This document shows positions 6,706-12,854 of a DNA stretch of 15,080 nt, one piece after another (position 1 is the stretch's first letter; every line of letters begins with the position of its first letter). The translations under genes and the position numbers were made by a program. Source of the stretch: DASTGO01 sp035719045 (GTDB lineage Bacteria; Actinomycetota; Actinomycetes; Actinomycetales; Kineosporiaceae). The notes beneath the pieces were generated by a model. The model was not told where the DNA came from and made no database searches. It was given only the letters and a program-made list of their open reading frames with translations. Location: contig DASTGO010000073.1 of the NCBI GenBank assembly GCA_035719045.1, forward strand, positions 1-15,080. Direction: 5' to 3'.

Positions 6706-7968
6706 TCCGGCGGTGTGGACCGGCCCAGGAGCGGGCGCGGCGGGAGGGTGGGGCAGAGGATGGGGGACCAGCCCCCCGGCCAGGACCGGCAGCACGGCGG
6801 CCAGCGCGAAGGCAGGTGCGTAGCCCCCGCCGTCGATGAGCATGGCCAGCAGCGGCGGGGTGAGCGCGGCGACCGCGTTCTGTGCGGTGTTCTGGACGCC
6901 CAGGGCCCGTCCGGCCCAGGAGTTGCCCGCGTACTCCGCGACCGCCGTGAACGCCAGCCCGTTCGGGCTGACCGTGACCACGGCGGCGAGCACGAGCAGG
7001 GCGACCGCCGCCGGGGACCGGGTCAGGGTGGTGGCCGCCAGGGCGCCGAGGGTGACCGCGATGGCGGCGGCGGTCAGGCGCAGGGGTCCGGTCCGGCTGC
7101 CCACGCGGTCGGACCACCAGCCCGCCGCGAGCCGGGCCAGCGCCCCGCCGCCCTGGGCGAGCGCGAGCAGTCGGCCGCCGTCGACCGGACTCCAGCCGTG
7201 CACGTCGACCAGGTAGATCAGCCCGAAGGCGGCGACCGTGAACTGCGGCAGCACCAGCAGGGCGCTCGCGCCGTGGATCCGCCACAGCACCGGCGTCCGG
7301 TAGGGCGAGACCGGTGCGCCCGCCCCGGGGGCCCGCTGCGGGCGCGGCGCATCCCGGACCACCGCGATCACCAGCACCACCGCGCCCGCACAGGCGGCGG
7401 CCAGGCAGGCGAGTGCGAGCGGCGTCCCCCGCCCGGCCAGCGCCGGCAGCAGCAGGGCCGCCGTCCCCACGCCGATGGGCTGGGCGGTCTGCCGGATCCC
7501 CATCGCCAGGCCCCGCTCGCCGGCGGTGAACCAGCCCAGGATCAGCCGACCGCTGGCGGCGTGGACACAGGCTCCCGCCGCGCCTGCGGCGACCAGGCAG
7601 GCGGCCACCGTGGCCACCCCGGCCCGGTCCTGGCCTGACAGTGAGGCCGCGGCGCCGAGGCATGGTGCGGCCAGCGCCAGCCCCGCCGCGAGCACGACCC
7701 GCTCACCCCAGCGGTCTGCGGCCGCACCCCAGAGGACCAGGGTGGCCATCAGCCCGAAGCTCGGGCTGGCCGCGAGCAGGCTCGCCGTGGACAGGGACAG
7801 CCCCTCGGCCCGCAGGTGCGGCACGAGATAGGGCAGTCCGAACTGGAACAGGCAGCCGACCGAGATCGCCACGACTCCCGCGGCGAGGACGGCCCAGCGG
7901 CGCCGGTCGGGGACGGCACCCGCGTTCCGTGCGGCCCCCGGGAGGCCCGGCCTTCCCATGGCGTCCAT
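6703..7968 (-). CDS. MFS transporter
   Basis: The 421-residue protein is almost entirely hydrophobic segments joined by short loops, consistent with a 12-helix major facilitator. After a 24-residue cytosolic N-terminus, the first helix starts around RRRWAVLAAG. The loop between helices 2 and 3 carries the family motif A as GAAADRWGERVV (81-92), which fixes the N-terminal half. A central Arg/Pro-rich loop near the middle (around RDAPRPQRAPGAG) separates the two six-helix bundles. The transported compound cannot be told. ATG 7968 is supported by a TAGTAT -10-like hexamer six bases upstream; ATG 7959 is an alternative. An inverted repeat lies just upstream of that hexamer and may be an operator. 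serB follows after 10 bases, but no functional link between the two is evident. Confidence 0.9.
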   Translation of the reverse strand: MDAMGRPGLPGAARNAGAVPDRRRWAVLAAGVVAISVGCLFQFGLPYLVPHLRAEGLSLSTASLLAASPSFGLMATLVLWGAAADRWGERVVLAAGLALAAPCLGAAASLSGQDRAGVATVAACLVAAGAAGACVHAASGRLILGWFTAGERGLAMGIRQTAQPIGVGTAALLLPALAGRGTPLALACLAAACAGAVVLVIAVVRDAPRPQRAPGAGAPVSPYRTPVLWRIHGASALLVLPQFTVAAFGLIYLVDVHGWSPVDGGRLLALAQGGGALARLAAGWWSDRVGSRTGPLRLTAAAIAVTLGALAATTLTRSPAAVALLVLAAVVTVSPNGLAFTAVAEYAGNSWAGRALGVQNTAQNAVAALTPPLLAMLIDGGGYAPAFALAAVLPVLAGGLVPHPLPHPPAAPAPGPVHTAG

Positions 7969-7974
7969 ATGGCA

Positions 7975-7999
7975 ATACTAGCGTCTCAAGATCCGAGAC
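7975..7999 (-). promoter_or_regulatory. MFS gene promoter with possible operator
   Basis: TAGTAT (7980 to 7975) is a good -10 match placed six bases before the MFS ATG, implying a leaderless transcript. Directly upstream, GTCTC (7983-7987) and GAGAC (7995-7999) form a 5-7-5 inverted repeat that fills much of the -10/-35 spacer, a typical place for a repressor site. The arms are short and no regulator gene is adjacent, so the operator reading is speculative; the -10 is better supported. Confidence 0.38.
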
Positions 8000-8077
8000 A
8001 CCGGTGAGGTTGTGTGACCCCGTCCGGACAGGGCAGGCCTGTCGGTGATCGTGACGAAAGACTCCAGGGATCCCGGC

Positions 8078-8493
8078 TCAGGCGAAGCGGAGAACTCCGC
8101 GAACCGGCAGCACGGCGATGGTCGGGACGACGATCACCGGAGCCGCGTTGACCATCAGCTCCCGGGCGGTCAGCACACCACCGCCCGCAACGAGATGCAG
8201 CAGCACCAGGACCGCATGGCTGAAGCCGGGCGTGAGCGGACCGAGCAGGGCCGACGAACAGGCACTGGGCGAGTGGGGCCCACATCCCCGGCAGTGCTCC
8301 GCCCGGCGAGCAGGTACGCCAGGTCGCCGTGGCCACCCGGGCGCTCGGTGACGATCCTGGCGATGAGGGCGACCACCAGTGCCTGACTCCCGAGGGCGCT
8401 GAGGGTCTGACCGCTCCACAGCAGGAGGAAGCGTCGCCGACCCGGCTCCGGGTGACCGGTTCCGTCGCCCCGAGCGGGCAGGGCAAGGCCCAC
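8078..8493 (-). pseudogene. Frameshifted transporter remnant (MFS-like N-terminus)
   Basis: A GTG at 8493 with a strong AGGAGAGG six bases upstream opens a reading frame beginning VGLALPARGDG and then RRRFLLLWSGQTLSALGSQ, which resembles the first helix of MFS exporters. Sense continues through about LAYLLAG (near 8300). After that the frame becomes Arg/Pro-rich nonsense and ends at 8170. In a second frame a hydrophobic stretch appears (SSALLGPLTPGF, HAVLVLLHLVAGGG, then VVPTIAVLPVRGVL), ending with TGA at 8078-8080. One or more indels, and loss of most of a usual 400-residue transporter, explain this best. The MFS identity rests on a short segment. The stretch 7969-8570 holds no other gene that I can see. 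Confidence 0.5.
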
Positions 8494-8570
8494 GTCACGC
8501 CTCTCCTGCGCTCGGATCAGATCGCCTCTGCGGACCTTGCGAGAGGCTGGCCGCGCACCGGTCGGCCTGA

Positions 8571-8624
8571 ACACCGAACGGGCCCGCCACCCAGGGGAGG
8601 GCGACGGACCCGTTCAGGGGGTGT
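8571..8624 (-). terminator. Terminator hairpin after the L,D-transpeptidase gene
   Basis: GAACGGGCCC (8576-8585) pairs with GGACCCGTTC (8606-8615) with one mismatch, and ACACC (8571-8575) pairs with GGTGT (8620-8624) outside a small bulge. The structure begins just four bases after the stop codon of the minus-strand transpeptidase gene, the expected place for its terminator. There is no T-tract. Confidence 0.6.
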
Positions 8625-8627
8625 CGG

Positions 8628-9524
8628 TCAGCTGATGATCTGGACCGGCACGCCCAGCGGGAGCATGTTGGCGAGCTTGGTGATGTTGTCGTTGCTCATC
8701 CGGATGCAGCCGTGGCTGACGTTCTTGCCGATGCTGGCAGGTTCGTCCGTGCCGTGGATGCCGAGTTCGCCGTCACCTCCGCCGAAGTTCTCCAGGACGG
8801 TGGAGTACCCGGAAAGCCCGTAGGCGTAGGGCCCATAGGCCCCGTTCGGGTTCGGCGGGCGGAGCAGTTCCTTGAGGTAGAACACACCACCCGGGGTCGG
8901 CGTCGCCCCGGTGCCCAGTCCGACCGGGACGTTCATGACGACGGCACCCCCCTTGTAGAGGGTCAGCGTGTGCCCGCCCGTCGACACGGCGATCCGGTAG
9001 TCGTGCTGGCTGAGGGTGACGTCCGAGACCCGGACCCACCCCTGCGACTCGTTCGGGCGAATCGGCAGCAGGACCCGCAACCGGTCCGGACGCCGCTCCT
9101 GGACCAGGAACACCAGGGGAGCCCCCGAGGGCAACGGGTTGGTCAGGGTGAGCGCCGGGCTGCCCGCGGTCGCCGAGGTGTAGACGCCGATACCGGTGCC
9201 CTTCGCCTGGGCCACCAGGCTGGCGTCGGACACCGTGATCGGCTGCTTGCCGAAGACGGTCCCGCCGGTCTGGGTGGACCCGGACGCGGTGGCCTGGGGG
9301 GTCGGCTTGGTCCACACCTTGGGCGTGAGATTGGGAACGGGGGTGCCGGCCGAGGCCGCCGTCCCGGTCCCGGTCCCGGGACCTGTCGGCGCCGCGGAGG
9401 TCCCACCACAACCGGTGCAGACCAGGACCAGACCGGCCACCGCCCCGGCCAGCGCGATGCGGCCGGGGCGGGGCAGCCGGCGGAAGCCGGGGCGTTGCAG
9501 ACGATCCATCTGGACGACGGTCAC
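8628..9524 (-). CDS. Exported L,D-transpeptidase (YkuD domain)
   Basis: The 298-residue protein has an Arg-rich N-region, a hydrophobic segment at about 22-36 and Cys39 in CTGCGG, so it may be a lipoprotein, although the residue three before that cysteine is not typical of a lipobox. A Gly/Thr/Ala/Pro-rich linker (about 40-95) is followed by an SH3-like segment (about 100-170) and the YkuD domain (about 175-298). The catalytic signature is complete: His257 in GIHGTD, then SHGCIRMSN with His271 and the nucleophile Cys273. Such enzymes make 3-3 cross-links in peptidoglycan or attach proteins to it. The GTG at 9524 starts four bases after the upstream gene's TGA, indicating translational coupling; ATG 9509 is an alternative without a ribosome binding site. 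The ending LGVPVQIIS is usual for the fold. Confidence 0.92.
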   Translation of the reverse strand: MTVVQMDRLQRPGFRRLPRPGRIALAGAVAGLVLVCTGCGGTSAAPTGPGTGTGTAASAGTPVPNLTPKVWTKPTPQATASGSTQTGGTVFGKQPITVSDASLVAQAKGTGIGVYTSATAGSPALTLTNPLPSGAPLVFLVQERRPDRLRVLLPIRPNESQGWVRVSDVTLSQHDYRIAVSTGGHTLTLYKGGAVVMNVPVGLGTGATPTPGGVFYLKELLRPPNPNGAYGPYAYGLSGYSTVLENFGGGDGELGIHGTDEPASIGKNVSHGCIRMSNDNITKLANMLPLGVPVQIIS

Positions 9525-9528
9525 CCGC

Positions 9529-10128
9529 TCAGCCGGTGAACTTCGGGGTCTTGGTCACCGGCTTGGCCACGGGGGCCTTCGTGACGACGGGCGTGGCGAC
9601 CGGCGTGGTGGCGGGGGTGGTGGCCGGGGTGGTGGCCGGAGCGGCCGGGTTCACCACGGTGAACAGTTCGGCGTCGTACACCAGGTACGGCTCAATGGCC
9701 TCGGCGTTGTCCAGGCACACCGCGGCGAGCACGAACTTGGCGCCGTCCTTGGCGCCCTCGGGTGCGGCGAGCGTCGCCGACCAGCTTCCGTCCTTCTCGG
9801 TCCGCAGGTCCACCGAGTCGATGGGCGTCGGGTCCGTCGGGCTCTGGAGGGTGTCGTAGTCGAAGATGGCGACGCTGACGTACGGACCCGTGATCTCGCG
9901 CTTGGGGTCAGCGCACTTCGTCTCCGAGGTGACCGTGATCTTCGTCCCCGCCGGGCCGGACTCCGGGGTCCGGGTGAAGGTGCCGCCCAGCGGCTCTGCC
10001 GGGGGAGCAGCGACCGGTGCCGCAGGGGCCACGGGGGCAGGGTCGGAAGTGGCGGCCCAGGCGGTGGAGGGCATGAGGCTCAGGGGAATCACCACGGCGC
10101 CCACGAGGGACGTGGTCAGCTTGCGCAC
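9529..10128 (-). CDS. Secreted protein with Pro/Thr-rich C-terminal tail, function unknown
   Basis: I do not recognise a named family. The 199-residue product starts at GTG 10128, preceded by AGGAG at 10139-10135 with a six-base spacing. The signal peptide (VRKLTTSLVGAVVIPLSLMP, then STAWA) should be cut after Ala25. A Pro/Ala-rich linker leads to a compact region (about 48-155) with a beta-rich look: GGTFTRTPESGPAGTKITVTS resembles the IPT/TIG-like 'P.sG..Gt.vtv.G' pattern. Two cysteines (in TKCADP and AVCLDN) could form a disulfide. The last 40 residues are Pro/Thr/Ala/Val repeats (ATTPATTPATTP) ending in a Lys-rich stretch, as in wall-spanning tails. It is the first gene of a two-gene unit with the L,D-transpeptidase, so a cell-wall role is inferred. 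Confidence 0.82.
   Translation of the reverse strand: MRKLTTSLVGAVVIPLSLMPSTAWAATSDPAPVAPAAPVAAPPAEPLGGTFTRTPESGPAGTKITVTSETKCADPKREITGPYVSVAIFDYDTLQSPTDPTPIDSVDLRTEKDGSWSATLAAPEGAKDGAKFVLAAVCLDNAEAIEPYLVYDAELFTVVNPAAPATTPATTPATTPVATPVVTKAPVAKPVTKTPKFTG
9604..9645. repeat. Short in-frame tandem repeat encoding ATTP units
   Basis: Around 9604-9645 the plus strand repeats a GTGGTGGCCGGG-like 12-base unit about three times; on the minus strand it encodes successive Ala-Thr-Thr-Pro units of the secreted protein's tail. In-frame repeats of this kind tend to vary in copy number between strains. The boundaries are approximate. Confidence 0.6.
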
Positions 10129-10382
10129 GGACAGCTCCTGCAGAGGAAGGAGATCAGGACTGCGCCACCCAATCACGGATCGAAGCGGTGCTCGCATGGA
10201 ACGATCAGCTTTCTCACAGAATTCTCATCACAATCTGGGAAGAAGTTGTGATGAGCCGACTGCGATGAGTGATCGATCCCCTGATTGTGCGGCTCCTCAC
10301 ACACGATGGGTGACCCTGGTGGGACATGGGTGATGGCCGTGTGATCTGTTCGGCGTGATGCGATCGGTGAGTGCGGCGGCGC
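10129..10382. other. Repeat-rich, less GC-rich intergenic spacer
   Basis: No gene is visible in this 254-base stretch between glgC's 3' end and the secreted-protein gene. It is clearly richer in A and T than its surroundings and should contain the promoter of the secreted-protein/L,D-transpeptidase unit and the 3' end of the glgC transcript. It carries the 10-12-10 inverted repeat at 10224-10255 and many GTGA or GATG words on the plus strand (for example 10248-10255, 10264-10273, 10305-10314, 10326-10337, 10352-10372). I find no riboswitch consensus that I can name. Confidence 0.6.
10224..10255. promoter_or_regulatory. Perfect 10-12-10 inverted repeat
   Basis: CTCATCACAA at 10224-10233 is matched exactly by TTGTGATGAG at 10246-10255, with a 12-base spacer. 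It lies about 100 bases upstream of the secreted-protein start and about 130 bases after the glgC stop. It could be an operator for the envelope genes or a terminator stem for glgC. The modest GC content and lack of a T-run make the terminator reading weaker. Confidence 0.5.
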
Positions 10383-11621
10383 TCAGACCCTGACCTTCTG
10401 GTCCTTGCCGATCACCGTGATGCCGGACTCGGTGACCGTGAACCCGCGGGCCCGGTCCTCCTCCGGGTCCATCCCGATCCGGGCACCCTCGGGGACCACG
10501 ACGTTCTTGTCGAGGATCGCCCGCCGGACCACCGCATGCCGGCCGATCCGGACGTTGTCCATGAGCACACTGTCGCTGACCGTCGCCCAGGAGTGGACCT
10601 GGACATTCGGGGACAGCACCGAGTTCTCCACCAGAGCACCCGACACCACGACCCCGGGGGAGACGATCGAGTTCACCGCATGCCCGATCCGGCCGTGCCA
10701 ACCGTGCACGAACTTCGCCGGGGGCCACGGCCCGATGTTGGCGTAGATGGGCCACTCGTAGTTGTAGAGGTTGAAGACCGGGTGCACGGACACCAGGTCC
10801 ATCTGCGCCTCGAAGTAGGCGTCGAGGGTCCCCACGTCGCGCCAGTATTCGCGGTCCCGTTCGACGGAACCCGGAACCTCGTTGTCCCGGAAGTCGTAGA
10901 CGGCGGCCTCACCGCGGTCGACGAAGTCCGGCACGATGTCGCCGCCCATGTCGTGGCGGGAGCCTTCCCGGTCGGCGTCCCGGGTGACGGCCTCGACCAG
11001 GGCGTCGGCGTCGAAGACATAGTTGCCCATCGACGCGAGCACCTGGTCGGGGGCGTCCGACAGGCCCTTGGCGTCCTTGGGCTTCTCCAGGAAGGCCGAG
11101 ATCCGCTTCTTGTCATCGGTGGTGTCGATGACACCGAACTGGTCGGCCAGGGCCAGCGGCTGCCGGATCGCCGCCACCGAGCAGGCCGCCCCGGACTCGA
11201 TGTGTGCGCGGACCATCTGCCCGAAGTCCATCCGGTACACGTGATCGGCGCCGACCACGACCACGATGTCCGGCCGCTCGTCGCCGATCAGGTTGAGGCT
11301 CTGGTAGATCGCGTCCGCGCTGCCGAGGTACCAGCGTTTGCCGACCCGCTGCTGCGCCGGCACCGGGGCGATGTAGTTGCCGAGCAGCGTCGACATCCGC
11401 CAGTTCTGTGAGATGTGCCGGTCGAGGCTGTGTGACTTGTACTGGGTGAGAACAACGATCTTGAGGTAACGGGCGTTCACCAGATTGCTCAAGGCGAAGT
11501 CCACCAAGCGGTACACCCCGCCGAAGGGGACTGCGGGCTTCGCGCGGTCGGCGGTCAGAGGCATCAGTCGCTTGCCCTCACCCCCGGCCAGGACGATTGC
11601 CAGCACATTGGAAGCGGCCAT
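10383..11621 (-). CDS. glgC: Glucose-1-phosphate adenylyltransferase (ADP-glucose pyrophosphorylase)
   Basis: The 412-residue enzyme makes ADP-glucose from glucose-1-phosphate and ATP, the entry step to glycogen and related alpha-glucans. The nucleotidyltransferase domain opens with LAGGEGKRLMPLT (11-23) and AKPAVPFGG (28-35). LGSADAIYQ (99-107), GADHVYRMD (124-132) and FLEKPKD (177-183, with the conserved Glu-Lys) form the active site. The C-terminal part from about 295 is a left-handed beta-helix with hexapeptide character, ending GKDQKVRV. Length and motifs are normal. The ATG at 11621 gives the family N-terminus; the reading frame runs on upstream only as antisense of the neighbouring glycosyltransferase. 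TAAGGT seven bases before the ATG suggests a leaderless transcript. It is divergent from its pathway partner with 48 bases between the starts. Confidence 0.97.
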   Translation of the reverse strand: MAASNVLAIVLAGGEGKRLMPLTADRAKPAVPFGGVYRLVDFALSNLVNARYLKIVVLTQYKSHSLDRHISQNWRMSTLLGNYIAPVPAQQRVGKRWYLGSADAIYQSLNLIGDERPDIVVVVGADHVYRMDFGQMVRAHIESGAACSVAAIRQPLALADQFGVIDTTDDKKRISAFLEKPKDAKGLSDAPDQVLASMGNYVFDADALVEAVTRDADREGSRHDMGGDIVPDFVDRGEAAVYDFRDNEVPGSVERDREYWRDVGTLDAYFEAQMDLVSVHPVFNLYNYEWPIYANIGPWPPAKFVHGWHGRIGHAVNSIVSPGVVVSGALVENSVLSPNVQVHSWATVSDSVLMDNVRIGRHAVVRRAILDKNVVVPEGARIGMDPEEDRARGFTVTESGITVIGKDQKVRV

Positions 11622-11628
11622 ACCCGTG

Positions 11629-11634
11629 ACCTTA
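11629..11634 (-). promoter_or_regulatory. Candidate leaderless -10 element for glgC
   Basis: TAAGGT on the minus strand (11634 to 11629) is seven bases before the glgC ATG and fits TANNNT. The same bases contain AAGG, which could alternatively act as a weak Shine-Dalgarno. Confidence 0.4.
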
Positions 11635-11656
11635 GGGGTTCGCGCTGAGTTCGCAC

Positions 11657-11662
11657 TACCGT
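11657..11662 (+). promoter_or_regulatory. Candidate leaderless -10 element for glgA/glgM
   Basis: TACCGT at 11657-11662 lies seven bases before the GTG at 11670 and fits TANNNT. It overlaps the alternative GTG at 11661, which makes that earlier start unlikely if this element is used. Confidence 0.4.
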
Positions 11663-11669
11663 GCCGGGT

Positions 11670-12854
11670 GTGCGCATCGACCTGCTGACCCGTGAATACC
11701 CGCCGAACGTGTACGGAGGTGCCGGAGTCCACGTCGAGAACCTCGCCGCGGTGCTGCGGACCCACGCTGACGTGCGGGTACGCGCCTTCGGGCAACCCTG
11801 TGACGAACCGGGCGTTTCGGGATATCCGGAGCCCTCCGAACTTGCCGGGGCGAATGCGGCACTGCGCACCCTCGGCGTCGACCTGGCGATCGCGGCGGAC
11901 TGCGCCGGCGCCGACCTCGTGCACTCCCACACCTGGTACGCCAATCTGGCCGGGCACCTGGCGGGGCTGCTCTACGACATCCCGCACGTGCTGTCCGCCC
12001 ACAGCCTGGAACCGTTGCGGCCGTGGAAGGCCGAGCAGCTCGGTGGTGGGTACGCGGTCTCCTCCTGGGCTGAGCGCACGGCCTATCAGGGGGCGGCCGC
12101 GGTGATCGCCGTCAGCGCGGGCATGCGGTCGGACATCCTGCGCTGCTATCCGCAGATTGCCCCGGAGCGGGTCCACGTGGTGCACAACGGGATCGACCTG
12201 TCCGGCTGGGTCCGGGACGAGAACCCGGACGCGGTCCGCGGGCTGGGGATCGACCCCGACCGCCCGAGCGTGGTGTTCGTCGGCCGGATCACCCGGCAGA
12301 AGGGGCTGGCGTACCTGCTGCGGGCGACGCGGCGGCTGCCGCCGGAGGTCCAGCTCGTGCTGTGCGCCGGCGCCCCGGACACCCCCGAGATCATGGCCGA
12401 GGTGTCCGGGCTGGTGGAACAGCTCCAGCAGGAGCGCACCGGCGTGGTGTGGATCGAGCGGATGCTGTCCCGGGAACAGCTCTGCCAGGTGCTGTCGGCT
12501 GCGACCACCTTCGTCTGCCCGTCGGTCTACGAGCCGCTCGGGATCGTCAACCTCGAGGCGATGGCCTGCGAGGCGCCCGTCGTGGGGACCGCGACGGGCG
12601 GGATCCCGGAGGTCGTCGATGACGGCGTCACCGGCCGGCTGGTGCCGATCGACCAGGTTGACGACGGGACGGGAACCCCGAGGGATCCCGAACGTTTCGT
12701 GGCCGACCTGGCCGCCGCGCTGACGGAGGTCACCGCCGACCCGGCGCGGGCCCGCGAACTGGGCCGGGCCGGCCGGCGCCGCGCCGAGCAGGAGTTCGCC
12801 TGGGAGTCGATCGCCCTGCGCACGATGGAGGTCTACCGGTCGGTCACGGGCTGA
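11670..12854 (+). CDS. glgA: GT4 glycogen synthase / maltose-1-phosphate synthase (actinobacterial GlgA/GlgM type)
   Basis: The 394-residue GT4 glycosyltransferase transfers glucose from ADP-glucose. It begins RIDLLTREYPPNVYGGAGVH, matching actinobacterial GlgA/GlgM, and is much shorter than the GT5 GlgA of E. coli. Visible motifs are YGGAG (15-19), VHSHTW (84-89), FVGRITRQKG (203-212) and the donor-site EX7E pair Glu288/Glu296 in EPLGIVNLEAMACEAPVVG. In mycobacteria the orthologue, also divergent from glgC, is GlgM, which makes alpha-maltose-1-phosphate for the GlgE pathway; whether this protein does that or elongates glycogen cannot be read from sequence, and no glgE is present in the window. 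GTG 11670 gives the conserved N-terminus; GTG 11661 would add three residues. The last 22 bases overlap the convergent gene. Confidence 0.93.
   Translation: MRIDLLTREYPPNVYGGAGVHVENLAAVLRTHADVRVRAFGQPCDEPGVSGYPEPSELAGANAALRTLGVDLAIAADCAGADLVHSHTWYANLAGHLAGLLYDIPHVLSAHSLEPLRPWKAEQLGGGYAVSSWAERTAYQGAAAVIAVSAGMRSDILRCYPQIAPERVHVVHNGIDLSGWVRDENPDAVRGLGIDPDRPSVVFVGRITRQKGLAYLLRATRRLPPEVQLVLCAGAPDTPEIMAEVSGLVEQLQQERTGVVWIERMLSREQLCQVLSAATTFVCPSVYEPLGIVNLEAMACEAPVVGTATGGIPEVVDDGVTGRLVPIDQVDDGTGTPRDPERFVADLAAALTEVTADPARARELGRAGRRRAEQEFAWESIALRTMEVYRSVTG

Noticed and set aside
6484..7638. Plus-strand open frame opposite serB and the MFS gene
   Set aside because: The product is Gly/Arg/Gln/Asp-rich with no recognisable motif and lies opposite two real genes; it results from the high third-position GC of those genes.
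10129..10260. Cyclic-di-AMP (ydaO-type) riboswitch before the envelope genes
   Set aside because: Such switches occur upstream of actinobacterial wall-lytic genes, but I could not find the conserved core by eye, so I do not call it.
10129..10382. CRISPR array or iteron-type replication origin
   Set aside because: The repeated words are short, degenerate and irregularly spaced; there are no equal-length spacers, no cas genes and no replication initiator gene nearby.
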